DNA of 64,000 bases from Kribbella catacumbae DSM 19601 (GCF_000372465.1 NZ_AQUZ01000002.1:62160-126159), one strand, 5' to 3'. Shown: positions 50,972-60,934, numbered from the stretch's first letter. The notes: generated by a model not told the origin, from the sequence alone. Made by a program: numbers and translations.

Positions 50972-53900
50972 TTACTCACTCGACGAGTCCTTCCTCCTGT
51001 CCCGGCGCTTCGGTACCTCCGGGGCGGGCCGCGCTGGCTTGTCTTGCTGGGCCGGCTGCGGTGCGGGTGCGGATTCCCGGATACGGGGAGCTGAGCCCGG
51101 TTTCCTGACTTGCTGCGGGGATGTGCTCATAGGTGAGCTAGGTGCGCGCTCGACATGTGGTGAGCGTGTGGGACGGGGGATGCGCGGCGACTCGCCCTTG
51201 CTGGGCATCGTCGTTGCTTTGCTGTTGCTCGGACCAGGGCCCTGTGGAGGCATGCTCGGGGGCCTGCTAGCGCCGTCCGGCTGGCCGTGGGCGTTGCCCG
51301 CCGAGCTGTCGTTACTTCTGCCGTTGGGCCTGCTGATTTTCTGAGCTGTTGATGGACCCGTCTGGCCAGGGGATCTGCGATGGTTCCGGTTCTGTGGTCC
51401 GACGCCCAGATCTGTCAGGCCGCCTTGGTGAGTGACGGTTTCGGCGAGGTCGCGGTCTTTCTGTGAGCGATTGGGGCGCGTGCCTGGCTTGTTGTCGCTG
51501 GTCGCGATCGGTGAACCGGTGTCAGCCACGGATGAGTGGCTGTCACCGGTCCTGCCGTTACCTGCACCGTCGGTGCCGTTGCGCGCATCAGCTCCACCGG
51601 CGCTTCCGGTCCCTCCGGCACCGGCCACATCTGCCCCAACTGGCAACTCGCGGCCCGAAGCCGGGCCGCCGCGGCCGCCTGGAACTCTGGGGCCAACAGG
51701 GTTGCCTGCGGGTCCGCCGTCGCCGGGCGGGAGCATCGGTCCGGGCGAGCGGCCCTCGAGTTCGCCTGGACCACCGCCAGTAAGCTCGCCCCGCTGCTTG
51801 CCTGCTAGCGACAGGCCACCGTTGGTGCCGCCGGCATTTGTCGTGGCCCTGCCCGGCTGGCCGGTGTTGGTGGGCTTATGAGGACCTGTCTTCGGTGGCT
51901 TGCCGCCCAGTTTGCCCATCATGCCGGAGGCCGCGGCCATGCCTGCCCCCGCGCCCAGGCCGTTGGCGATCGCAGGCATCAGGCCGCCGTTGCTCTGCCT
52001 GGGCGGGGTGGTCGTGTCCAGAAACTTGTCGACCAGTTTGGTCACCGCCTCGTCGAGTGCCTTGAGGACCGTCTTGCGTACCCGCAGCAGGGTGAAGGTC
52101 ACCCCGATGATGAGGATGATCGACACGACCGTCATCACGACCACGGCGATCGAGCCGAGCACCGGGTTGCTGAAGATGTTCGCGAAACCGCGGCCTGAGC
52201 CGGTCGGGTTGCTGCTGACCAGCTTCGCGATCGGGCCCTCGATGATCTGTGGAAGCGAGACCAGGAGCTCCGAGACGAACTGGTAGAGGAACAGCGTGAC
52301 CAGCACTTCGAGGATCATGGCAATCGAGTAGATGACGACCTTGGCGATGCCGGCCATCACGCCCAAAGTGGCGAAAGGAACTGCCGCGACGGTGCCGAAG
52401 GTCCGGCGCAGCGCACCGGTGAGCATTCCGACGCCGTAGAAGATTCCGATGAGTGTGATCGAACTGAGCAGGGTGAAGGTGTTGGCCCAGTACATGAACG
52501 ACGCCGGCCCGTTGCCGATCTGAGCCACCGACGAGTGGAACGAACGCGTGAAGCCCGAGGTCACCTTGTTGGACGAGAAGATCGTCATCGAGTCCGTGTT
52601 GAACTCGGTGTTCAAGTAGTTGTAGGCGCTGAGCGGGGACAAGTTGCAGTCGGCCGGTTTACCGTCGGTGTTCGGCTCGACGACCGTGAAGCCGCACTTG
52701 GTGTTGCCACTGGCCGAGGTGAACTCGGTGCTTTCGCCGTCGGTTCGGGCTGTCAGGCCGGACCCGCTCGTCGCGAGTAGCGGGTGTTCGTTGGGAGGCA
52801 CGGGCTTGTTGCCGTCGCCGAAGTCCTGGGAGTCCTTATAGCTCTTGCCGAGGAACCAGTCCTTCTTCAAGTCCCAGTCCACATCCTTCGGGTCGATCGC
52901 GGTCACCGACCCCTGGATGTTCGATTCGAAGTCCGACGCGTTCACCGTCTGGCCCTGGAGGTAGCGGCCGAGCATGCCCAGTGTGGCGAACACGGCGTTC
53001 TTGTCGGTGTCGTTGTCCTTCAGCCGCGGGGTGCTGTTGGCCCAGGCGCTGCCGGCGTCGCTGATCTTCTCGCCAGCGCTGATTCCGGGGAACTGCCCGG
53101 TCTGCGCGTTGATCGCGAGTGCGGAGTTCCGGGCCGAGAACACCGAGACAGGTTGGGCGTGGCCGGTGCTTGCGTCCCAGGTGATCGAGGCGTTCGCCGG
53201 CACCTGGAGGCGGTTCGTGTTCATCCATGCGTCGAAGTCGACATAGGTCGAGAGCACGACCTTCGTTGGGCCCGAGCTCTGTGAGAGCAGCGAGTCGTCG
53301 AACTGGTTGAGGATCGAGGTGTACATCCCGCCGATGAGAGGAAGCCCGACGCCGATGAAGACGATGCGTACGGCAACCTTCTTGATGGCGCTGCCGCGCT
53401 CCATCTTCTTGAAGAAGACCAACCCGAGCAGCAGGAAGCCGATAAAGAGCGGCACCAGCACTCCCCACGACAGCGACACGAGCGCGCCGTACCACTGGGA
53501 CACGAAGCTCGACAGGCCCGAGAGGGCTTCCGGTGTCGTGTTGACGCCCGACGATGTGGTCACCATGCCGTCGGCCCATGTCTTGTAGGTCGGGGACACT
53601 GCCGCGATGCCGTCATGGAACCAGAGGAAGGGGTTCAGGAGCTTCAGGATCTGGATGAAGATCCAGAACAGCAACGAGACCCCCATGGCCAGCGCGTAGA
53701 CCAGCCAGATCAGCGAGCCGCCAACCGCGTGGATCATCGGGTCGAAACCCGCGGACGACATCATGGCGTCGAAGCCGAGGTCGTGTGCGGCTGCTCCGAA
53801 GTGGGCGTAGTCCTTCATGCCGGAGGCTTGTGCGCTGTCGAGCGCGTCGTACTTGATCGTCTGTGACGAGCCCGAGATCGTTGAGAACAGCCATTTCACG

Positions 53901-54253
53901 AAGCCGTCGTCGTCGGCGTAACCGAGCATCGAGCCGGCCTGGGCAGGGTTGGCGACAACAGTCTTCCAGGAGTTGCCTACTCCTTTACCGCCGTTCTCAG
54001 GGGCGCTCTTCTCACTGAAGTACACGCTTGCGTTCGAGGCGAGGTGGTAGAGGCTGTAGTCCTTCTGATCCTTGTTGCTCGGGTCGTCGGCCTGCGCCAG
54101 CGGCGCTACCGCGAGCACGATGAGCAACGCGAGCAGAGCCGCGAGCAGCCCGCCTGCGACGGTCCGCATCCAGGACGGCCGCGCGTCGGCGGCTGCGATG
54201 ACTCGTCCACGCAGCCACATGACGGATATCGTCGGCGTGCTGTGTCGAGTCAT
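50972..54253 (-). CDS. TrbL/VirB6-like conjugation membrane protein with disordered C-terminus
   Basis: A 1093-residue protein. It starts with a signal/anchor (TVAGGLLAALLALLIVLAV) and has an extracellular region, several membrane helices (for example ALAMGVSLLFWIFIQILKLL and WGVLVPLFIGFLLLGLVFF, and later LLSSITLIGIFYGVGMLTG), and a Pro/Gly-rich hydrophilic tail of over 300 residues ending in basic residues. This layout fits the channel protein (VirB6/TrbL) of actinobacterial type IV secretion. Its start overlaps the end of the VirB4-like gene by four bases. Last gene of the leftward operon. Confidence 0.75.
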   Translation of the reverse strand: MTRHSTPTISVMWLRGRVIAAADARPSWMRTVAGGLLAALLALLIVLAVAPLAQADDPSNKDQKDYSLYHLASNASVYFSEKSAPENGGKGVGNSWKTVVANPAQAGSMLGYADDDGFVKWLFSTISGSSQTIKYDALDSAQASGMKDYAHFGAAAHDLGFDAMMSSAGFDPMIHAVGGSLIWLVYALAMGVSLLFWIFIQILKLLNPFLWFHDGIAAVSPTYKTWADGMVTTSSGVNTTPEALSGLSSFVSQWYGALVSLSWGVLVPLFIGFLLLGLVFFKKMERGSAIKKVAVRIVFIGVGLPLIGGMYTSILNQFDDSLLSQSSGPTKVVLSTYVDFDAWMNTNRLQVPANASITWDASTGHAQPVSVFSARNSALAINAQTGQFPGISAGEKISDAGSAWANSTPRLKDNDTDKNAVFATLGMLGRYLQGQTVNASDFESNIQGSVTAIDPKDVDWDLKKDWFLGKSYKDSQDFGDGNKPVPPNEHPLLATSGSGLTARTDGESTEFTSASGNTKCGFTVVEPNTDGKPADCNLSPLSAYNYLNTEFNTDSMTIFSSNKVTSGFTRSFHSSVAQIGNGPASFMYWANTFTLLSSITLIGIFYGVGMLTGALRRTFGTVAAVPFATLGVMAGIAKVVIYSIAMILEVLVTLFLYQFVSELLVSLPQIIEGPIAKLVSSNPTGSGRGFANIFSNPVLGSIAVVVMTVVSIILIIGVTFTLLRVRKTVLKALDEAVTKLVDKFLDTTTPPRQSNGGLMPAIANGLGAGAGMAAASGMMGKLGGKPPKTGPHKPTNTGQPGRATTNAGGTNGGLSLAGKQRGELTGGGPGELEGRSPGPMLPPGDGGPAGNPVGPRVPGGRGGPASGRELPVGADVAGAGGTGSAGGADARNGTDGAGNGRTGDSHSSVADTGSPIATSDNKPGTRPNRSQKDRDLAETVTHQGGLTDLGVGPQNRNHRRSPGQTGPSTAQKISRPNGRSNDSSAGNAHGQPDGASRPPSMPPQGPGPSNSKATTMPSKGESPRIPRPTRSPHVERAPSSPMSTSPQQVRKPGSAPRIRESAPAPQPAQQDKPARPAPEVPKRRDRRKDSSSE

Positions 54254-56568
54254 GGCGCTCTCCGGTCTGGTTGTCTCGTCATCGAGGTCTGCGTTTTCTG
54301 GAACCCCGGATCGCCGGGATGGGTTCTCGGCTGCGATCCGGCACCGAGGAACTTCTTCCGCAGCCGCGCTGGCACCGCACCGTCCTTCGGGATTGTCGTG
54401 TCCTTTCCCGAGCCGTTGCCGCCGCCTGCTTGGGTGATGTTGGCGCCCGGGACCGGTGGGTCGGTCATGACGGCGTCGAATCTGGCGGCGTCCGTGGCTT
54501 GTCGCGCGGCGCGCTGCATCGTGCGGCGTTGCTTCTCGCGGTTCGGATTGATGCCCAGCGCCAGGTCGAGGTGGAACACGACGTTGGAGACTCCACGCCG
54601 CAGGTAGCTCAGGTTCTCGCCCTTGCGGGTGATGAGCTGGGCCAGGTCGGGTGGGATTCGCTGGTGCAGCAGTTCCTGGTAGTCGGCCACGGTTTTGTCC
54701 CGCATCGAGCCGAAGATCGTGTAGTCGGCGGCGTCGAATTTGTTGAACTTCACGCAGGCGAGCATCTTGTCGATGTCGTTGTAGCTGAACACGACCCTGC
54801 CGCCGCGCTGGTAGAGCTGCTCGAGCTGCATCTCGATGTACGCCGTGACGCGGTCGTCGATGTTCTCCGCGCCGTGGATGACGACCGTATCGCCGCGCTC
54901 GAGTTTTCCGACCGCGAAGCCGACGATGTTGACGAGCTGCGCCATCGCGACGCCCCGGCCGCGACGCAGGAGCTTCGAGAAGTCGTAGATTACGCGCTTG
55001 GCGTCTCGGATACCGTCGACCGCGGCGGCTGTGTGGTTGTTGAACAGGTCACCGTTGTTGTCGAGCAGGTTCTTCGCGACGCTCTTGAGTACGTTGTACG
55101 CGCGCAGTTGGTCGGGGTCGTTCTTGTCGGAGTTCAGCAGGGCCTTGTGCTCGGTGTCCAGGTAGGAGACAAACATCTGTAGGCGCGGCACCTGCTCGTG
55201 TGGAATGCCCACGACGCGCAGGCGATGCCGCTGGGCTTTGGCATTTCGTACCCACATGCGCTGGTCGACGTAGAACTGTGTCGCTGTCTTCTCCAGTTCG
55301 TTGCGGATGATCGACCCGACTCCGCCATCGGCAGATTCGTAAAGCTGCTCGAACATCAGCGCGAGCTTCTGCATCTGTGCCGCGAAGACCGGCAGTTCGT
55401 CGGCCTCTTCACCGAACATCTCGAACATGTTCACGTCACCTGTGTTCAGGTCGACGCGAGACGTCAAGGCGTCGAAGCGTGGCCCCAGCGTGTCTAGTTC
55501 CGCGCCGTCGAGCACCAGGTGCACCACGTGCCCGTTGTTCAGCAGGCACGACTGCGAGAGCTTCGAGCACCACAGGTCGGAGATCTGTGCGCGGTCCAGA
55601 TAGTCCGAGGTCGCACCGTCGGCGATGACTACGTGGTGGTCGTAGCCGTTGGAATCGAAGAGCACCGCGGAGTTGTTTACGTCGCCGACCATGTAGCCGA
55701 CGTACTCGCCGCTGCGGTCGTTGAGGCCGTTCGTGACGAGCGAGTACGAACCGGCGAACTCCGTGGAGGTGAAGTGGAATCCGCGGCCGCGCTTCTTGTC
55801 GTTCTTCTTCAGCAGCCCTGACAGCTCCTGGCGCTGCTCGCCAGCGTAGGCCGCGGCCTGGAGCGTCCCGAAACGGTCGATGTAGAGCCGCGAGATCCGA
55901 TCGATGCTGTCTTCCAGGATTGCCAGGTCTGGGGCTTTGAGCAGCAGCCTGTTCTGCACCGACAGGTATGCCGCCCCGTTTTGGATCTCGCTGATCGTGG
56001 CCTCGAGGTCGCCGGCGACCTTCCTCGCCTTGAGCTTCGAGGACGTCGTACCACCGTCGGCCAGCTCGCCCGCCTCCAGGTTGTCGAGCTTCTCGGACTG
56101 CTTCGTGTACTGGTCGATCCACTTGTCGGTCATCCGTGCGACCTGTTCGAGTACGACAGCGGTCACCCGTTCGTCGAGGCCATCGGGGATGCGCCCGATG
56201 CCCCAGAACGGGCCGAAGCTGTCGTGGGCGGCCATGTCGTGGAAGAACGCCAGGACGCAGCCGACCGAGGCGTCGACCTGGAAGTAATCCGACCGGAAGA
56301 GGTACTTCTCCTTGGGCTTCAGCGCGAGCAGGTGTGGGTACGACTCGAACTCGCCCTCGAGACGCTTCGCCTCCTGGCGGCGCCGCCACCAGCCGAGCCT
56401 GGCCTCCGAGACTGTTTGATCGGCGATTCCGCCGGCCGGATCCTGGCCGCTCGCCATGGATACGGCAGTTGCCGGCGCGTCGGACGAGAATTCGTCGGTG
56501 AGCTCGGGACGCGCTTCATCCTTGTTCGGGGTCCCGAGTGAGGTTCGAAGCTTGGTGAGCAGTGCCAT
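54250..56568 (-). CDS. VirB4-like protein with degenerate ATPase motifs
   Basis: A 772-residue protein with the VirB4/TraC-type C-terminal domain layout (FDSNGYDHHVVIADGATSDY then LNNGHVVHLVLDGAE; FEMFGEEADELP; and a late RKGENLSYLRRGVSNVVFHL). Where Walker A should be, the sequence is ADGATSDYLD, without GxxGxGK(S/T). The Walker B-like strand is TVVIHGAENID, without the DE pair. It thus should not hydrolyse ATP. It may be a structural partner of a true ATPase lying outside the window. N-terminal ~250 residues contain helices and a coiled coil. Confidence 0.7.
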   Translation of the reverse strand: MALLTKLRTSLGTPNKDEARPELTDEFSSDAPATAVSMASGQDPAGGIADQTVSEARLGWWRRRQEAKRLEGEFESYPHLLALKPKEKYLFRSDYFQVDASVGCVLAFFHDMAAHDSFGPFWGIGRIPDGLDERVTAVVLEQVARMTDKWIDQYTKQSEKLDNLEAGELADGGTTSSKLKARKVAGDLEATISEIQNGAAYLSVQNRLLLKAPDLAILEDSIDRISRLYIDRFGTLQAAAYAGEQRQELSGLLKKNDKKRGRGFHFTSTEFAGSYSLVTNGLNDRSGEYVGYMVGDVNNSAVLFDSNGYDHHVVIADGATSDYLDRAQISDLWCSKLSQSCLLNNGHVVHLVLDGAELDTLGPRFDALTSRVDLNTGDVNMFEMFGEEADELPVFAAQMQKLALMFEQLYESADGGVGSIIRNELEKTATQFYVDQRMWVRNAKAQRHRLRVVGIPHEQVPRLQMFVSYLDTEHKALLNSDKNDPDQLRAYNVLKSVAKNLLDNNGDLFNNHTAAAVDGIRDAKRVIYDFSKLLRRGRGVAMAQLVNIVGFAVGKLERGDTVVIHGAENIDDRVTAYIEMQLEQLYQRGGRVVFSYNDIDKMLACVKFNKFDAADYTIFGSMRDKTVADYQELLHQRIPPDLAQLITRKGENLSYLRRGVSNVVFHLDLALGINPNREKQRRTMQRAARQATDAARFDAVMTDPPVPGANITQAGGGNGSGKDTTIPKDGAVPARLRKKFLGAGSQPRTHPGDPGFQKTQTSMTRQPDRRAP

Positions 56569-56615
56569 CGTCTCGTTTTCTCCTGCGTATGTGCAGGGGT
56601 CGTGGTGCTGTCGGG

Positions 56616-57497
56616 TCAGCCCAGGAGGCTGTCGGTGGTGCCCTGGTAGAGGATCCGGAGCATCTGATGGGACTCGTCGCGGCCGAGCATCGTGACCTCC
56701 TTGATCATGAGAGAGGAACCCTCAACCTCGGCCTGCAGGACCAGGTGTCCTTGGCGCAGCGCGTCGACGCTCTTGCCCTTGAGCAGGACGTATTGATGGA
56801 TGGAGGTGAACTTGCCACCCACATGGCCGGTGAGGATGTCGTACTGCTCGTTCTGCAGCTCCAGGAGATCCGGATCCCGTACCTGGAGCGCCTGGTTGCG
56901 GCGTTCGAGATTGGCCACCTGGTGGTAGATCCGCTGCGGCTCTTTCGTGGTGATGAAGATGTGCTCGCAACTGGTCGGCACTTTCCTCCAGAACGAATCG
57001 ACGCGATCCAGGATCGAGGTCTGGTCCTCGTCGAACAGCAGGTAGCTCGCCGAACCGACGACGAGGTATAGCTGGCCGAGGCTGCCGTCGGAGAAGCTGA
57101 TCGCGCCGTTTTCGGTCACGTCGTCGACACCGACGATCGAGTAGAAGCCGCTTGGATCAGCACTGCGCCGCGTGAGCACCAGCCGGGCCTTTCTCGGCAG
57201 GTAGGCCAGCAGTGCCGGCACGGTCATGAAGCGCAGTTCTCTGGTCCTGGTCAGGCCGCCGAGGTAGAACACGGTGATGAGCGACCAGACGACGAACAGC
57301 ACGATGAGCGCCGGGCCGGCCGACTTGATGAACGTTGTCGTTGCCGCCCACAGGGTGACGAGGACGCCGCCGCCCAGGAACAGGATCTGCTTCATGGGAG
57401 ACGGCGGGACTTGCCAGCCGCCGACGCTGAACGAGATCTCGTGGTCGAGGAAGGACCTGTTCAGTGGTGCTGGGATCTTGTAGGAGTGGCGGGCCAT
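56616..57497 (-). CDS. PrgI-like membrane protein with VirB4-N-like domain
   Basis: A 293-residue protein. Two membrane helices (about residues 36-56 and 63-83) in the N-terminal third, preceded by FLDHEISFSVGGWQVPPSP, resemble PrgI/VirB3-type proteins of Gram-positive type IV secretion. The following cytoplasmic part (FYSIVGVDDVTENGAISFSD and LDRVDSFWRKVPTSCEHIFI) resembles the N-terminal domain of VirB4/TraC. It may dock the VirB4-like protein, the next gene in the operon, to the membrane. Confidence 0.65.
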   Translation of the reverse strand: MARHSYKIPAPLNRSFLDHEISFSVGGWQVPPSPMKQILFLGGGVLVTLWAATTTFIKSAGPALIVLFVVWSLITVFYLGGLTRTRELRFMTVPALLAYLPRKARLVLTRRSADPSGFYSIVGVDDVTENGAISFSDGSLGQLYLVVGSASYLLFDEDQTSILDRVDSFWRKVPTSCEHIFITTKEPQRIYHQVANLERRNQALQVRDPDLLELQNEQYDILTGHVGGKFTSIHQYVLLKGKSVDALRQGHLVLQAEVEGSSLMIKEVTMLGRDESHQMLRILYQGTTDSLLG

Positions 57498-57545
57498 AGT
57501 TGCTGTCCTTACTGCCGGGTCATCGGGCCAGGGAGTCCTCGGCTG

Positions 57546-58430
57546 TCACGGTGCCTCGAGGAGGGGGACGGGACCGCGCAGATCGAGGACCGCGAAGCAT
57601 CCGGGTGTCCGCTCGCGGTCGAGGATTTCCTGGCGGATAGGGACCGGCTGAGTCGCACCGTCTGCCGTTCCGCGCCGAAGGATCGTGCGCTCGGAGTGGC
57701 GCAGGTGATAGCGGCCGCTGACGGTGAGCGTTTCCTTGCCCGGGTCGAGCACCGAGAGCACGCGTTCGGTGTGTTCGCGCTGCGCTGTCCGCGCGTACGT
57801 CAGGTCGCTCGGGTCCCAGCCCGCGCCGTCGCCCAGGTAGGCGAGCAGCCCCGGAGTGGCCAGAGCCTCATGCGCGAGCACGACGTCAGGACCGATCGGC
57901 GACGACAACAGTCCCTGCGCCTGCGCATCAGTCGTGAGCTCCGCGGGCCACCAGTTCCTGCCCGGGACACGCAGGCTGCGGTCGAGGCTGGCTGCTCCCG
58001 ACAGCCAGCCGATCGCGTGGACGGGATCGGCGAGGCCGCCGTTGCCTGCGAGGATCACGCCGGAGCGGGGCAACAGATCGATATGGGAGAAGATCTGAGC
58101 AGTGCCGTTGGCGTCGCGGGGGAGAGCGTCGATCAGGTCGTAGTTCTCGAGGCTGCCGAGCACCACGTAGAGCCGGAGCCCCACCTTGGCGAGGAAGCTG
58201 TTGAGCTCGTCGAGGGCGCGTGACTCGGCGCGGGTGCCGCTCCAGATCAGCCCGAAGTTGCCGAGCTGTACCAGCGAAGTGCACCCGCGCTGAGCCAGAA
58301 TCGCCGCGGCTCCTCGCAGAAAGCAGGCGTCGCCGTGCGCGTCGCCGATCAGCCCGACGAGTCCGCCCAGGACCGGGTCCGATGCCAGCTGCGCAGGGGC
58401 TACAGCCCTCGAAGGATGAACGGTGGTCAT
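57546..58430 (-). CDS. Metallophosphoesterase-like protein with altered active site
   Basis: A 294-residue protein from ATG 58430 (AAGGA upstream). The fold is clear: LVGLIGDAHGD (motif I, D30 and H32 intact). Motif II LVQLGNFG has N58 for the usual Asp, motif III VVLGSLENYD has Ser-Leu where GNHE/D is expected (92-96), and the last motif is GRYH instead of GHxH. Several metal ligands are thus lost. It could be a pseudoenzyme or have altered metal use. Position inside the conjugation operon suggests a structural or regulatory role. Confidence 0.7.
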   Translation of the reverse strand: MTTVHPSRAVAPAQLASDPVLGGLVGLIGDAHGDACFLRGAAAILAQRGCTSLVQLGNFGLIWSGTRAESRALDELNSFLAKVGLRLYVVLGSLENYDLIDALPRDANGTAQIFSHIDLLPRSGVILAGNGGLADPVHAIGWLSGAASLDRSLRVPGRNWWPAELTTDAQAQGLLSSPIGPDVVLAHEALATPGLLAYLGDGAGWDPSDLTYARTAQREHTERVLSVLDPGKETLTVSGRYHLRHSERTILRRGTADGATQPVPIRQEILDRERTPGCFAVLDLRGPVPLLEAP

Positions 58431-58462
58431 CAAGGAAGTCCTTTCCGTTGCTGCCGCGGAGT

Positions 58463-60889
58463 TCATGCGAAGGCCGGCACGATCCTTTTCCTGCCGTCCT
58501 CGTTCTTCCAGGTGAGGTCCGCGTCGAACTTCCTGCCTCTGGCCGAGGTCAGGCCCTTCACATGGATGCTCGTCCCGCTGGCCAGCGCGGTGCGCTCGTC
58601 GTCGGTGAAGACGTGCTGGCACCAACTCGTCGGCGGGAGCGAGGTGTCGAAGTCGGGGACGATCTTCTTGCCTTCGCCGGGCTTGTCTTCCTTGAACCAG
58701 ACCTTGCACTGGAAGGCGTTGCCCTGCTTGCTGAGGAAGTCGCCTGCCTCGACCGATCCACCGGCCGCGAGCTGTTTTAGCTCGGCGGGTGTGAACACGT
58801 GGGAGCACCACTCCTTGGGTGGCTGGGCAGCGCCGCTGGCGTCGCGGCGGCCGAGGCCGAGCTTGCTGAAGCCGACAAACTTGTTGCCTTTGAACGTCTG
58901 TTCGGCCAGCTCGCCGAACACGTCGTAGGCCTTGCCCTGCTGGCTCCTGGCCTCGAACTCGATTGTCTCGGCGGCCAGCAACTGCTGTACTTCCTGGTCG
59001 CTGAAACGGTGGCCACCCCACGCACGGGCAAATGTCACTGACTGGCCGGTCTTCACCCAGATACCAGCCGCACGCTCCTTGTGCGTGCCTGCGGTGCCTT
59101 GCGGACCGACTTTTGCCTCGATTGCCGCGGCGTTCTTCTCCATCTGCGCGATGTCCTCCCGCACCCAGTCCGCGACGACGGCGAGGCGTTCCTCGGCGGT
59201 CGCGGCTCCGGCGGCGATGTCGCGCATGTCGGCATAGATCTTCTCTGTGAGATCCAGGCTGCCGATCCGTGTGCCGGGCAGCAGTAGCCAGCTCAACTGG
59301 CCCGCGTCGGCGAGGGTGAGCTTGCGGCCGCGCTCCACGAGCAGTGGGTACTTCACGCTCGTAGAAGTCACCTCGCTGTAGGTCGAGGTCCGCGTCGCGC
59401 CTGTGCCGACGTCGCGCTTCTCGAGCTGCTTCATGAGCCACTTCATGCTCGGGTGCTCGGGGCGCTTGTTCGCACCTTCGAAGACGAACGGCTCGGCGCT
59501 GCGGCCGAGTCCTTTGCTGGTCTCAGTCGCCACCGGGTCTGCCGTAGCGGAGTTGTCTGCAGGATTGTCACCGGAGTCCGGATCGAACACAGCCTTCCAG
59601 CCAGCGCTCTTGGGAACGTTCGCGATCCCGACGAACTCCGGGTAGCGCTGCACGTGGCCCTTCTGCTGCTCGTAGACGTAGTCCTCGGCCAGCATGGCCA
59701 GGTAATTCTTGGCCAGGGTCTCGTAGATGAGGCGGCCGGTCTGGCCGAACCGCTGCGCGACGTCGTCCAGCGACGCAGGCACCTTCGGTCCCGGCCGGTT
59801 CGCACCGTGCGCGCCTTGCGGTTTGACGTGCGTTCGGCGTGGCTTGCGGTGCGTCAAAAGAGCAATGTCGACACCGGTGACCGCGGCGATGCTGTCGGCG
59901 AGCGGCGCGAGCTCGTTGAACTGCTCCGGGGTGATCGTTTTGTCCTCGGTGCGCGGGTAGCTGACGACCTGTGCCTCGTACATCTTCTGGTACGTCTCGA
60001 GTACGAGCTTGGCCTTCACACCCTTGCCCACCAGCATCGACGACAGCGCCGCGAGGTCGAGCAGCCGCGGCGGCGCGGTCTGCTTCGTCACCGTGGCGCC
60101 GAGCACGACCGGCGATGCCGAGTACCGCTGCGGCACCTGAGCCTTCTGCCCGAATCGCGGCTCGTTCGGGTTCGTGTACATGACGTCGTTCTCGTCGCGG
60201 AAGCGGTTCTGGAAGAACGGCTGCCTGACGTAGTCGCCGTACGCCTTCAGCTGGTCCCCGACCAGCTTGACCATCGCGGACTTCAGCCGGCCCTGCCGCA
60301 GCACCGTGTCCCGGCCGCGGGAGCGCGCGATGCTGGTTGCGCAACGGGTCCACTGCATCGACAGGAAGTCGAACTTGGAGCGGTAGATCGCCTTGGCGTA
60401 CTCGTCGAAGTGCTGCAGCGAAGCGATCGTCTTACGCGACGAGAACGCCTTCTGCAGCGACACCGGTGCCTCGTCGGTGAAATACATGCGCGACCACGAC
60501 TTCGGCCGCAGCCCCAGCTCAAGGAACGCATTCACGGCAATCATGCCGCCCTCACCCGTCGGGTCCACATCGGTCGCGATCACGATCTCGTCGCAGCCGG
60601 CCAGCGTCTGCTTCACCTCCTGCGCCACCTTGGCGGCGCCCTTCATGAGCTCCAAATCCCAGGTGAGGTCGCGCGGATTCCACGGAAGATTCGCCAGGTC
60701 CCACTGGTGATACCTGCCTGCCAGAGCGGGATCGGACACCATCTGGTGCGGGTCGACGAACTCATATAGGTGCCCACGCGCGTGGGCGATGACGAACCGC
60801 TCGCCGTTGTAACTGCCGCTCTTGCCTCCCAGCGCCGCTGCGAAGTGGCGCGCGGCCGACGGCTTCTCGGTCAGGATCCCCACAGTCAT
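58463..60889 (-). CDS. Element-encoded type IA DNA topoisomerase (TopB-like) with C-terminal repeats
   Basis: An 808-residue protein. The Toprim motifs are EKPSAARHFA near the start and ATDVDPTGEGG (D107, D109, E113). The catalytic tyrosine is Y311 in VVSYPRTEDKT. It relaxes negatively supercoiled DNA and can resolve replication or transfer intermediates. After residue ~600 three repeats appear: GGHRFSDQEVQQLLAAE, CSHVFTPAELKQLAAGGSVE and CQHVFTDDERTALASGTSI. They resemble DUF3945-type modules, each with W/C-x-H-x-F(T/S) and a small beta unit. Typical of conjugative elements rather than chromosomes. Confidence 0.88.
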   Translation of the reverse strand: MTVGILTEKPSAARHFAAALGGKSGSYNGERFVIAHARGHLYEFVDPHQMVSDPALAGRYHQWDLANLPWNPRDLTWDLELMKGAAKVAQEVKQTLAGCDEIVIATDVDPTGEGGMIAVNAFLELGLRPKSWSRMYFTDEAPVSLQKAFSSRKTIASLQHFDEYAKAIYRSKFDFLSMQWTRCATSIARSRGRDTVLRQGRLKSAMVKLVGDQLKAYGDYVRQPFFQNRFRDENDVMYTNPNEPRFGQKAQVPQRYSASPVVLGATVTKQTAPPRLLDLAALSSMLVGKGVKAKLVLETYQKMYEAQVVSYPRTEDKTITPEQFNELAPLADSIAAVTGVDIALLTHRKPRRTHVKPQGAHGANRPGPKVPASLDDVAQRFGQTGRLIYETLAKNYLAMLAEDYVYEQQKGHVQRYPEFVGIANVPKSAGWKAVFDPDSGDNPADNSATADPVATETSKGLGRSAEPFVFEGANKRPEHPSMKWLMKQLEKRDVGTGATRTSTYSEVTSTSVKYPLLVERGRKLTLADAGQLSWLLLPGTRIGSLDLTEKIYADMRDIAAGAATAEERLAVVADWVREDIAQMEKNAAAIEAKVGPQGTAGTHKERAAGIWVKTGQSVTFARAWGGHRFSDQEVQQLLAAETIEFEARSQQGKAYDVFGELAEQTFKGNKFVGFSKLGLGRRDASGAAQPPKEWCSHVFTPAELKQLAAGGSVEAGDFLSKQGNAFQCKVWFKEDKPGEGKKIVPDFDTSLPPTSWCQHVFTDDERTALASGTSIHVKGLTSARGRKFDADLTWKNEDGRKRIVPAFA

Positions 60890-60934
60890 ATCGACTCCAC
60901 CTCAGATGTCGCCATCGCGGACACTGAGCAGCCT

